A DNA stretch of 53,023 bases, taken from assembly GCF_000333955.1 (NCBI RefSeq), contig NZ_CAPS01000145.1:1-53023 (forward strand). Direction: 5' to 3'. This document shows positions 43,136-51,677 of this stretch, piece by piece (position 1 is the first letter of the stretch; each line of letters starts with the position of its first letter). The translations under genes and the position numbers were made by a program. Source of the stretch: Rhodococcus sp. AW25M09 (GTDB taxonomy: Bacteria; Actinomycetota; Actinomycetes; Mycobacteriales; Mycobacteriaceae). The notes under the pieces are model-generated. The model did no database searches and was not told the origin of the DNA. It worked only from the letters and a program-made list of their open reading frames with translations.

Positions 43136-43827
43136 GCGCCGTCGAACGCAAGAAGCGCGCCAGCCTGGCAGACCAGTTCGAGAAGCCCGCTCCACGTGGA
43201 TCCGGCCTTGCCAATATCTTTCCTCGCAACGGAACCGGCGCTCTCACACGGCCGGCACCTACAGGACCTGCCTCGCTCGACGAGGCTGCGGGCAACTCGA
43301 AAGACGAGCCGCACGTGGCCCCAGTCGACGCTTCCGTCGACACGACGGCTGCTGCTGTCGTAGAACCCACGCCCCCGCCCATGCCGACACCCGAACCAGC
43401 CACGCGGGCGACGGCAGCTATCACCGCGGAACAGTCCGAACCCGACCTGGATGCAGCCGCAGCTGCGGTGGTCACCGACGAGGATGTCCGTCCGATCGCG
43501 GTCTACGTTCCCGCAGCGGTGAAGGAGGCATGGAAGGCACGGTCCCAGAGGGAGAAGAAGTCCTACGGCGAGATCGTCGAGGACGCCTTCGCCGAGCACA
43601 CCCCCGAGACCCTGGTTCGTCTCTTCGCGCCACGCCCAGTCGAATCATCACGGGGTGGGATGCCGCGCCTGGCCCGCCCGAAAGTGGCGAGTGGGGGAGT
43701 GGAGGTGCGCCCGCATCTGTGGGTCGCCCAGACCGGCTGGATCGACGAGCAGGTGGAAGCAAGCCACCTAATCCCATCGCGAAGTGCCCTCATCGCTGCC
43801 GTGGTCGAAAGCTATTTGGCCTCTTGA
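43132..43827 (+). CDS. parB: RHH-type partition partner (ParB-like)
   Basis: A 231-residue protein. A basic N-terminal tail (SAVERKKRASLADQF) could stimulate ParA ATPase. A long Ala/Pro/Thr linker leads to a ribbon-helix-helix-like unit at about residues 118-160 (RPIAVYVPAAVKEAWKARSQ then KKSYGEIVEDAFAEH). The remaining C-terminus is a second domain (WVAQTGWIDEQVEASHLIPS) that again looks RHH-like. It is coupled to parA by ATGA. It is the likely protein binding the 12-bp array. The gene ends before a strong terminator. Confidence 0.8.
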   Translation: MSAVERKKRASLADQFEKPAPRGSGLANIFPRNGTGALTRPAPTGPASLDEAAGNSKDEPHVAPVDASVDTTAAAVVEPTPPPMPTPEPATRATAAITAEQSEPDLDAAAAAVVTDEDVRPIAVYVPAAVKEAWKARSQREKKSYGEIVEDAFAEHTPETLVRLFAPRPVESSRGGMPRLARPKVASGGVEVRPHLWVAQTGWIDEQVEASHLIPSRSALIAAVVESYLAS

Positions 43828-43856
43828 TCGACCCATCAGGGCGTCTTGCTCCTGGC

Positions 43857-43951
43857 TCCCCACCATGCTCCCCACCATGCTCCCCACTCCGGTGGGGAGC
43901 ATTTTTGTGCCTTGACCTGCGTCGATTGCCATGCTCCCCATGCTCCCCACC
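43857..43951. repeat. Clustered CTCCCCACCATG repeats around the terminator
   Basis: The 12-bp unit CTCCCCACCATG is tandem at about 43857-43880, runs into the terminator stem, and recurs as CCATGCTCCCCATGCTCCCC at 43930-43949. It may be a by-product of the terminator stem or a further protein-binding cluster. Confidence 0.6.
43877..43906 (+). terminator. Rho-independent terminator of parAB
   Basis: ATGCTCCCCAC (43877-43887) pairs perfectly with GTGGGGAGCAT (43892-43902) across a 4-base loop and is followed by TTTT. It lies 50 bases after the parB stop. Confidence 0.88.
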
Positions 43952-44234
43952 AATTTGCGGTCAGGTCACGCGTAGATGAAAGAACTGCTGCTCGATGGAA
44001 GTCCGTTCCACAAGTTGGGGTGTTCGTGGTGTCCGGTGCCGCAGAGAGAATGTCAGGAGATTTCGCCACTCCTGTCACAGAGGTCGATCGAGATGGATCT
44101 ACCTGTCATGTGTGGGATGACGACGGTACGGACGAGGCAGGGAGGGACACGGTGAACGTCGGACGACAGGTAGGCGACACACCGGGAGTCGCGGCCTCCC
44201 TGTTTCTGTTACTGATTTCGTTTACCGTGGCCGC
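43952..44234. other. Intergenic region
   Basis: No supported gene. Frames here are short or lack start signals. It probably contains the promoter of the small ORF at 44235. No further repeats were found. Confidence 0.35.
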
Positions 44235-44456
44235 ATGGCTGGAAGCAAACCGGGAAGAGAGTCGAAGGGCCCTCGCACACCCGCAATGGTGCGCACTCCC
44301 GAAAAGCAATATCTGCATTACAAGAACGAGGCAGACACCCTTGGCCTCGACCTCTGCGATTACTACGTCTACGTCATGGCGATGCACCACGAGCTACCCA
44401 TCCCGCACTACATCCAAGATCGAATCGATCCCGCGCAGTACAAGCTGGGCGCGTGA
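44235..44456 (+). CDS. Small hypothetical plasmid protein
   Basis: A 73-residue protein with a basic tail (GSKPGRESKGPRTPAMVRTP) and a compact helical core (QYLHYKNEADTLGLDLCDYY; AMHHELPIPHYIQDRIDP). The normal character of the core and the terminator 24 bp downstream support a real gene, although the ribosome site is weak. Function unknown. It may start at the internal ATG at 44286. Confidence 0.6.
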   Translation: MAGSKPGRESKGPRTPAMVRTPEKQYLHYKNEADTLGLDLCDYYVYVMAMHHELPIPHYIQDRIDPAQYKLGA

Positions 44457-44479
44457 TGACCGAACCCTAGACAGCGAAA

Positions 44480-44514
44480 AACCCCCCTCGTGCTTGGCGG
44501 CGAGAAGGGGGGTC
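44480..44514 (+). terminator. Rho-independent terminator
   Basis: ACCCCCCT (44481-44488) pairs with AGGGGGGT (44506-44513) across a GC-rich 17-base loop, preceded by AAAAA. It separates the small ORF from the replication gene. The A run on the left would also serve as a T tract for leftward transcription. Confidence 0.7.
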
Positions 44515-44706
44515 TTCCAGATTCACATATGAGCGAATCGCTTCGCTCCAACCACCCACCGGGAACAACCACGAACACGACAGGAGGTGTATTGACATCA
44601 TAGCTCAGTACTCCGGACTCGCCGTGATTTGCGGTCCCAACCGGACACGCGTCGCACCTCGTCGTGGTGGCCTGTCGTGACCTCACCGACTCCCAACCGC
44701 GGCCAC

Positions 44707-47700
44707 ATGTGGTCGATGGACAATATCCGTCCACGCCTCGAGCAGCTCGGCGGCTTCAAAGCCACGTCAAGTTCCCAGTTTCAGGCTCGTTGCCCTGTTC
44801 ACGACGACCGTCACGCTTCACTGTCTGTCACGTGGACTCCGGGACATCGCGGTTCCGGAATGGTGCTGCTGCGGTGCCATGGGTGCTCCGCGACGGCCGT
44901 GGAAATCGCGGAGCGGCTCGATATCAGCCTGTCCGATCTGTTCGACGAGCCGTTGCCGAGCCGGGATCCGGGCGCACCGCGTGTCGGTAGATCCCCGCAA
45001 CAACGTGCAGCCGGCAAACGACGTGGGCGACTGGGGCGGCTTCCTGCTCGGATAGCCGGCCCGGGACCAGAGCCCGAAGTCGAGCACTCGTGGTCGGAAG
45101 TTACGCGCTATCCCTACACCGATGCCGACGGCGACTTGGTGCAGGAAGTCATCCGCGAGGAGTGCACCTCGTGCGGGGTCAAACACAAACGATTCCGGCA
45201 GTTGTTCGTCGGACCTAATCGCACCTATGTCAAACGTAAGCCCGCGGTGTTCACCCCGGTCCTGTTCGCGATGCCGCAACTGCAGGCGGCCCTGTCAGCC
45301 GGACAGCCGGTATGGCTGCTCGAGGGCGAGAAAGATGTCGAGACCGCAACGCGTCTCGGCCTCTGCGCGACCACGAATGCCCAAGGTGGCCTGAACTTTC
45401 CGCCACAGCTCGCCGAGGTGTTCACCGGTGCCGCCGTACGCGTTGTTCTCGATCGCGACGCTGCCGGATACGACCGCGGCATCGAATTGGCATCGCTGCT
45501 CGGCGCGGTCGATGCCGAGGTGCAGCTGCTGTTACCCGGCACCACAGACGACAAATCAGACTTCACAGATCATGTCGAGGCCCAACTGTGGGAACCAGAC
45601 GATGCATGGAACGGGTTCATCCCCGTCCATGTCGGTGAGGTTGCGGCGCACGCTGCCCTGGCCAAGCTTCGCGGCAAGGCCACCGAGGTCGAGAAGGCAG
45701 CGCGGGAAGCGGCCGCACGCGCCGAGCGCGGGCGAGTATCGGGTCACCAGGATGAGTGCGCCGACGAGATGCGTCTTGCCCAACGGTGGGCTGTCGAGGC
45801 GGAGCGCCTGTTCGAGCCGTTGAGCGAAGCCGTCGATACGGTGCGCAGTTTCGCTGCCGCCGAAGGCACGAAGTGGTCACAGGAGGCGGTGGACGCCGCT
45901 ACCGCCGTCTGGCGCACCGCCCGGACCGCTGCCCGTGCCGCACACGATATTTCGCACACTCCGATTCCACCGCTGCTGCACGACGAGGACGAACACGCCG
46001 CGACGCCACCGTCGACTGGATCCAGCCACGTCGATGCCGACGAAACGAGCCCTCCGCTCCACGAAGGACCCCAACTGCACGTTGTCGGGTCGGCCACTCG
46101 CGGCGCTCACATCTCGGCACCGACGTATCGGGTAGTCGAAGGAAGCCTCGTCGAAATCGTCACCAACCGAGATGGCGAGCAGACCGCCAAAATGGTGCTC
46201 AGCATCGATGCTCGGATCGTCGAGATGGAATACCTCGAATCGCAGGACGACGGCCTCGACGTCGATGCGCCGACGCTGCTCGGCCGCGAAGACATCGCCG
46301 GGCAACGGGAAGCCAATCCGCCGTCACCCGAACAGCTTTCCGCTGTCGTCATCGGGTACACCCATCCTGATACGAGCGAGTTCATGCGCATGCGGGTGGA
46401 CGCCCAGGACTATCGGGACTGCACTTGGGTGGATTCTCTTCCCGGGCCACCGACGTACGATTCCAAACCCTCTGGGATCGCCAAACTTCGCGACGCTCTG
46501 AAAGTAGCCGGGGGAGTGACGATCGCCCGGACGGTTCGGTTCCGTTCCACCGGTTGGCGTAAGGACCGAGACGACGAGTGGTTCTACGTGCACGCAGGCG
46601 GCGCTATCAGTGCTGCCGGTACCCGTGTTGCGCCGGTGCTGCTCAGTGGCCCGCTCGCGCGTTACGACCTGCCGTGCCCGATCGCCGATGCACCTCGGTT
46701 GCGTGATGCCTTCATGGTCGATTCGGGATCGATGCTGACGCGTCTGCCGGTGCGGATCGCGGCTCCGTTGCTCGGGCACGTCTTTCGCGCGGCCTTGGGA
46801 CCCAACCCGTGGGTTCTGTCGCTCATCGGTTCGCCCGGGTCCTACAAGACCTCGATCGCCTCGATCGCGATGCATCATTTCGGAGAGCTGTGGGATCGAC
46901 GACGACCGGCATCGTCGATGTCCGGGAACGGTGACACCCTCAATGCGCTTCGGATCAAACTGAATTCGTCGAAAGATGCGCTGTACTGGGCCGACGACGT
47001 CGCGCCCACACGAGACTGGGGAGCTGCACAGAAAGCGCTCGAAGAGTTCGCGCGCATGGTCCACAACGGCGAACAACGGAGCCGTTCCAGTCGCGACGGG
47101 TTGAGCATCCTCGACGGCACCGCCCCCCGCTCGTCCGCGATGGTGACCTCGGAGGTCATGCCTCGACCAGGGTCCGGTGCACAGCGCATGTTGGTGGTGC
47201 CGTTGCAGTCCGACGAGATCGAACTCGACGAGCTGATTCGACTCGACAGCGAGCAGTCGCGGCATGGGCGCGCCCTGCTGATGGCCTCGTTCCTGCAGTG
47301 GTTGTGCCCCCGCCTCGAAGAGCTGCGGGAGAAGGTGTTCAACGAGGGCGCGCACTACGCCGAGGGTCTGCGTGAGCAGGGCGAAACCGTGCGCCAGGCC
47401 GAAGCGGTCGGCGCCGTCTGGGCAGGATGGCAGGCGTTCACCGCCTTTTTGCTCGATGTCGGCGCGCTCGATGCCGATGAGGTCGAGCAGGTTCTCGACG
47501 TCGTCGACGGCGGATTGCACGACGCGGTCGTCGCTGCAGCCGACCCCGATCTGCCCTCACGCACCGGAGCTCGGGTGCGCGAGCTCCTTGCGCATGCACT
47601 GCGTACCGGATTGGCCTACGTCGACGACGTGCGGACCGGTGAAGCACCCGACCGCCCGCTCGCCGGCAGGCTGGGGTGGCGGCGAACGTTGGTCTCGGAC

Positions 47701-50049
47701 TATCAGGACGTCAAGAAGTATCGCGAAGATGCCCGCGGGATCCGGTTGGGGTACGTGCTCACCGACCCCGGGCCACGCGACGGCGAAGCGCAGCTGTTGA
47801 TCGAATCGACTGCCCTCGAACAGGTTCTGAAAGCCGCGGCATCGACGATGTCCGATGCTCCACAGATCGATCGAGGCACGGCGCTGCGGGCACTCTACGA
47901 CGAGGGTGTTCTGATCGCCGAGGAACGCGCAGGCAAGACACCCCGTTACACCGTCCAACGCACCATCCATTGTGAGGAACGCCGTCAGCGGATGACGGCG
48001 CTCCGTCTATGGGCGATCCTCGGCGACGGTCCCGACGACGGTCAGATCGGAATCTTCGACACTGATGGCGGACCCGACGATGCACCGGACGGTTCGACAC
48101 CGAGCGACGTTCCGGGTTCGACCTCCGCAGTGGCCGACCTCGCGACGTTGTTCTCGGTATCGAACAGCGACACCTCATCGACGACGGACAGCTCTCGCGC
48201 CAACGACGCCGAAGCTACGTCTGACAACTCCGAACAGGAGGACATTCCAGTGGGAAGCTACCCCGACGCCGAGGGCCATATCGCTGTCGCAGAACATATT
48301 TCGCCGAGCGTCCCGTGCGTGAAATGCGGAGTGGGCTCGGGCCTTCGCTTCGATGGCCACGTTCTGCACGCGCAGTGCTGGTTCGGAAGCACAGCTGCCT
48401 CCCGCGCTGCACTGGTTGCCGATACCGCAGCCGCAGCGAAGCCGCCTGCACCCGCCGCCACTGGCCCGCGGCCGTCGACCGAACCTGCTCGTCGAGCGGC
48501 TTCCGAGGCCGCCGAGTCGAGTACTCCTACGGTCGAGCAACCCAGTGCGCCGCTCGAGACCACGCGGCCTCGGCGTTCAGCTCCCGCAAAGACCGCGGCC
48601 GACCCGTTCGCTGCCCCTGCCGCCGTCCTCGACGTCGATGGCATTTGGATGCCCGACGGCAGTCGAATCAATCTGCCACAGAACATCTCTCACGTCGGGC
48701 ATGTCGCCGAGCTGGTGCAGGAGCTGCGTCTGGGCACTCAGACCTCGTCGTGGCAGAGCGAACCGGGACAGATCTGGGTGACCGCGGCGATGACCGAGAA
48801 GTTCGGAGTGGATCTGAGCACGCTGAGCGAGGATCCGTCACAGCGACGCAAAGACGTCGGCGAGGCCACTGCCGGCACAGCGTTCGTCACCGATGCCATC
48901 GCCGACGGTTGGACCCTGGGCAAGCCCGGTGACCGGCTCGGTGCCTGGACCCGTGTGTGGCGCACCCAGGGCGAGCACCGCGGTGTGTGGGTCGTTCTGG
49001 CTGCAGGCATGAACGCCGATCCACGCGATATCCCCATTCTCGGAGACCGACCGTCCCCGAGCACACTCGCGCGTCGACTGTCGCTGTTCGCCAGCGCGTT
49101 GAAGATGCCGTGGGTGATCACCCCGCAGTCCACCGGTTTCGACCTGATGATCTCGACTCGATTCAAGGACCGCGAGCGCATGTTCGGGGCGCAGACCCCC
49201 GTCGGCCCGGCCACCATCAGCTCCCTCGAGGACGATTACGCCTGGTCCCGCAAACCGACCAGCGACGAGACATCGATGACCTACGTCCACGCGTACGACC
49301 GTGGCGGCTCGCACGCTGCGGGAATCGCCGGCTTGGAGATGCCGATCGGATCGTCCACTCATCATCCCGACGGGCGAGCGTTCGACAAGAAGCTGCCGGG
49401 CTATTGGCGGGTAGAGGTTCCCGAGGCAGGGGACTGGCGCATCCCACATCCATTGATGCCTCTCGGTGGCCGGCCGGGCCTGCTGTGGGTGACCACACCG
49501 AGTCTGCAGGTCGCCGGAGAACTCGGCTACGAGCTCGAACCTGTCGAGGCCTACGTGTGGAACGAACATGGCCGAGTACTCGATCCGTGGTACGAGCGAA
49601 TCCGTGACGCACGAACAGCTTTGGACGTCGATGACGTCGACGCTCAGTTGGCCAGGGATCTGCTCAAGGGCGTCTACACGCGCACGATCGGACAGATGGG
49701 GTCCTCGGTTCACATGACCGGCCGAGCAGGTTTCTCGCCGGAGCGACGCCATCACATCATCGCCAAAGCGCGGGCGAACATCACTCGTCGCATCGTCAAA
49801 ATCGGCACCGTCTCCGACCGGTGGCCGGTGGCCATCACGAACGACACGGTTCTCTACACCAGCAACGATCCGGATCCGATCGCGTCCTGGCCCGGGGAGG
49901 ACAAGCAGCTCGGTCGGGGGTTCGGCCAGTACAAGTGGGAGGGCTCCGCTCGGCTCGACGATCACCTCGAGTTCCTCGTCGGCGGCCGCTACAAGGGCAA
50001 GGAAGCGTTGACGATGAACTGGGATGCCACGACAGGTAAGGGGGAATAG
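44707..50049 (+). CDS. Giant primase-helicase-like replication protein
   Basis: A protein of about 1780 residues. An N-terminal zinc finger (CPVHDDR at 29-35, LRCHGC near 57) is followed by a TOPRIM primase core, with Glu206 in LLEGEKD and DRDAAG at 249-254. A coiled helical stretch lies at about 300-440. A P-loop ATPase follows, with Walker A GSPGSYKTS (708-716) and Walker B LYWADDVAP (759-767), as in SF3/DUF927-type helicases. A variable linker holds a CxxC...H...C ribbon near 1203. The C-terminal ~470 residues (PDGSRINLPQNISHVGHVAE onward) are uncharacterised here. It is likely the replication initiator or elongation enzyme. Starts at GTG 44677 or TTG 44629 are possible. The tpg-like gene begins 3 bp later, so the C-terminal part may be Tap-like; that is inference. 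Confidence 0.8.
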   Translation: MWSMDNIRPRLEQLGGFKATSSSQFQARCPVHDDRHASLSVTWTPGHRGSGMVLLRCHGCSATAVEIAERLDISLSDLFDEPLPSRDPGAPRVGRSPQQRAAGKRRGRLGRLPARIAGPGPEPEVEHSWSEVTRYPYTDADGDLVQEVIREECTSCGVKHKRFRQLFVGPNRTYVKRKPAVFTPVLFAMPQLQAALSAGQPVWLLEGEKDVETATRLGLCATTNAQGGLNFPPQLAEVFTGAAVRVVLDRDAAGYDRGIELASLLGAVDAEVQLLLPGTTDDKSDFTDHVEAQLWEPDDAWNGFIPVHVGEVAAHAALAKLRGKATEVEKAAREAAARAERGRVSGHQDECADEMRLAQRWAVEAERLFEPLSEAVDTVRSFAAAEGTKWSQEAVDAATAVWRTARTAARAAHDISHTPIPPLLHDEDEHAATPPSTGSSHVDADETSPPLHEGPQLHVVGSATRGAHISAPTYRVVEGSLVEIVTNRDGEQTAKMVLSIDARIVEMEYLESQDDGLDVDAPTLLGREDIAGQREANPPSPEQLSAVVIGYTHPDTSEFMRMRVDAQDYRDCTWVDSLPGPPTYDSKPSGIAKLRDALKVAGGVTIARTVRFRSTGWRKDRDDEWFYVHAGGAISAAGTRVAPVLLSGPLARYDLPCPIADAPRLRDAFMVDSGSMLTRLPVRIAAPLLGHVFRAALGPNPWVLSLIGSPGSYKTSIASIAMHHFGELWDRRRPASSMSGNGDTLNALRIKLNSSKDALYWADDVAPTRDWGAAQKALEEFARMVHNGEQRSRSSRDGLSILDGTAPRSSAMVTSEVMPRPGSGAQRMLVVPLQSDEIELDELIRLDSEQSRHGRALLMASFLQWLCPRLEELREKVFNEGAHYAEGLREQGETVRQAEAVGAVWAGWQAFTAFLLDVGALDADEVEQVLDVVDGGLHDAVVAAADPDLPSRTGARVRELLAHALRTGLAYVDDVRTGEAPDRPLAGRLGWRRTLVSDYQDVKKYREDARGIRLGYVLTDPGPRDGEAQLLIESTALEQVLKAAASTMSDAPQIDRGTALRALYDEGVLIAEERAGKTPRYTVQRTIHCEERRQRMTALRLWAILGDGPDDGQIGIFDTDGGPDDAPDGSTPSDVPGSTSAVADLATLFSVSNSDTSSTTDSSRANDAEATSDNSEQEDIPVGSYPDAEGHIAVAEHISPSVPCVKCGVGSGLRFDGHVLHAQCWFGSTAASRAALVADTAAAAKPPAPAATGPRPSTEPARRAASEAAESSTPTVEQPSAPLETTRPRRSAPAKTAADPFAAPAAVLDVDGIWMPDGSRINLPQNISHVGHVAELVQELRLGTQTSSWQSEPGQIWVTAAMTEKFGVDLSTLSEDPSQRRKDVGEATAGTAFVTDAIADGWTLGKPGDRLGAWTRVWRTQGEHRGVWVVLAAGMNADPRDIPILGDRPSPSTLARRLSLFASALKMPWVITPQSTGFDLMISTRFKDRERMFGAQTPVGPATISSLEDDYAWSRKPTSDETSMTYVHAYDRGGSHAAGIAGLEMPIGSSTHHPDGRAFDKKLPGYWRVEVPEAGDWRIPHPLMPLGGRPGLLWVTTPSLQVAGELGYELEPVEAYVWNEHGRVLDPWYERIRDARTALDVDDVDAQLARDLLKGVYTRTIGQMGSSVHMTGRAGFSPERRHHIIAKARANITRRIVKIGTVSDRWPVAITNDTVLYTSNDPDPIASWPGEDKQLGRGFGQYKWEGSARLDDHLEFLVGGRYKGKEALTMNWDATTGKGE

Positions 50050-50052
50050 CCG

Positions 50053-50703
50053 ATGGTCGGTCGCAAGCATGCCGGCTTCACAGAGAACCTGGAAGCAGAC
50101 GAACGCCGACGCAGCTCACTGTTCCAGGGCTTGACGGGTCGGCGCGGTGCCGATGTCTCCGGCAAGGCCGGTACCACCCCTGACATGCGTGGGATGCTCC
50201 TCGCCGCGTACGGCCCGGGCACGCGGGGCGGGGTGAACACGGCCGCAGCTGCGCGCGATCTCGGAGTCTCGCGTCGTACGGTGGAACGGTGGGTCGCCGC
50301 CGAGGGACGCCAGCGAATCTCGAAGCCGAAAGCCGAGACTCTGAGCAAACTCACCACCAAATCGCGGCAGGCAGCGACGACGAAACAGGGCCGGCGCGCC
50401 GCCATCAAAGCTGTCCGAGAGAGCAAGCAAGGCAAGTCGATCGCCAAATACGGTGCGCGCGTACAGATCAAGGGCCGACAAGGCGTCGCCGGCGGGGGAG
50501 GGTTCTACATTCGCAATCGTTCCATCCAGATCCCCCCGGATCAGAGTGGTATGTCGCCATCCGACGTCGAGTCGATGTGGTCGGCGTACGAACGCGGCGG
50601 CGACAAAGAGCTCTCGAAGTGGCTCAGCGGCTACGCCAGCGACCGGTACGTCGACGGATGGACCTTCGAGAGCATCGACAACATCTCCATCGACCCGGTC
50701 TGA
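50053..50703 (+). CDS. Tpg-like telomere terminal protein
   Basis: A 216-residue basic protein. The HTH AAARDLGVSRRTVERWVA at about residues 60-77 is followed by a Lys/Arg-rich helical region (KSRQAATTKQGRRAAIKAVR) and a C-terminal domain ending WTFESIDNISIDPV. The HTH form, the basic helices and the acidic tail match the layout of Streptomyces Tpg proteins, which attach to the 5' ends of linear replicons and prime end patching (compared from memory). It lies 3 bp after the giant replication gene, so the two are co-expressed. A non-telomeric DNA-binding role is the alternative. Confidence 0.6.
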   Translation: MVGRKHAGFTENLEADERRRSSLFQGLTGRRGADVSGKAGTTPDMRGMLLAAYGPGTRGGVNTAAAARDLGVSRRTVERWVAAEGRQRISKPKAETLSKLTTKSRQAATTKQGRRAAIKAVRESKQGKSIAKYGARVQIKGRQGVAGGGGFYIRNRSIQIPPDQSGMSPSDVESMWSAYERGGDKELSKWLSGYASDRYVDGWTFESIDNISIDPV

Positions 50704-50806
50704 CCATAAGAGTCTGCGAGTTCAGATGTTCGGAGTGTCCGGTGCAACCACTACGGTATCGGTGGAATCGCGCACGGCAGCGCTCTGCAGGAGGGATCAG
50801 AAAGAC

Positions 50807-50932
50807 ATGTTCGAGACCAAGTCTCAGCAGTGGAAGACCCGCGTCGTTGGCGCGTTGGTGGGTCTAATCCTCGTCGGCTCGGTTGTGCAGGCCAAAATGG
50901 GATTCAGCTTCTTTCTCGGACCACTCAATTAG
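50807..50932 (+). CDS. 41-residue membrane peptide
   Basis: A small protein with a basic start (KSQQWKTR) and one membrane helix, VVGALVGLILVGSVVQAKMG. GGAGG lies about 12 bases before the ATG, a little far, with a second purine stretch nearer. It sits between the tpg-like gene and the HTH protein gene, 6 bp before the latter. It may be part of the replication operon. Function unknown. Confidence 0.5.
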   Translation: MFETKSQQWKTRVVGALVGLILVGSVVQAKMGFSFFLGPLN

Positions 50933-50938
50933 AGCGAC

Positions 50939-51577
50939 ATGAACCCGAAGCGACCGCGGTGGACCAAACGACAGCTCGAGGTCGCATTCACCGCGTGCTA
51001 CGGACGATCGGTCAACGGTGGTGTCGATATCGACTATGTCGCAGCGGCATTCAGGGTTACTCGCCGAACCGTCCAGCGTTGGCTGCAGGGCTCACCTCGT
51101 ACTCGAGCAGCGATTCCCGCCCACCGGTTGCAGCAACTTCAATTTCCCCTTCCTGAAATCCGACGTGTCGAACAGCAGACCCTCGACAATGCACGAACTG
51201 TCCTGACCGGACTCGATCTTCCCCGTGGCCGCGGTGTCCGCAAGGAATGGCGAGAGCGACGCTGGCTGGACCCCCATGTCGTGGCGATCCTCCGTCCCCA
51301 CGGCTCTCCGGACCTGCGGCAGGTAGCGATCGCCAGAGGCGCACCCCGCCCCGTCGCGGCACTACACAAGCGGGGCCCGCTCGATGACTTCGTCACCGTT
51401 CCCACCCGTTTCCACGCCGACGCCCTCGTCGGTGAACTGCTCGACCGCGTCGGCCCATGGCGTCTCTATCCGGACGACCGTGTCGTAGAGCTCGGCCGAA
51501 CCCGCGTGTGGGCCGCATGGGCACCACCGATCGACCTACCCGCTATTGCCCGCGGTGCGGGCCTGCTCGACAACTGA
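50939..51577 (+). CDS. HTH protein of the replication region
   Basis: A 212-residue basic protein. The N-terminal part KRQLEVAFTACYGRSVNGGV then VAAAFRVTRRTVQRWLQG is an HTH of the same style as the tpg-like protein (TRRTVQRW versus SRRTVERW). The rest is unlike it: DLPRGRGVRKEWRERRWLDP and VVAILRPHGSPDLRQVAIAR, with a C-terminal WRLYPDDRVVELGRTRVWAA. It may bind replicon ends or the operon promoter. The ATG at 50939 has a weak purine site. Confidence 0.65.
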   Translation: MNPKRPRWTKRQLEVAFTACYGRSVNGGVDIDYVAAAFRVTRRTVQRWLQGSPRTRAAIPAHRLQQLQFPLPEIRRVEQQTLDNARTVLTGLDLPRGRGVRKEWRERRWLDPHVVAILRPHGSPDLRQVAIARGAPRPVAALHKRGPLDDFVTVPTRFHADALVGELLDRVGPWRLYPDDRVVELGRTRVWAAWAPPIDLPAIARGAGLLDN

Positions 51578-51677
51578 TCAGCCTCGACCGCCGTACCCAC
51601 GCTCAGTACTCGTATCCGCACCCATGACTGTCCTGTGCCGCCGCGACGAGAGAATGTCAAAGAAAGAGTGAATCGCG

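Noticed and set aside
48838..50070. Antisense ORF of about 410 codons inside the giant replication gene, and similar ones at 46324-47520
   Set aside because: Typical GC-rich shadow frames: poor composition, no ribosome site, and opposite to a gene with clear domains.
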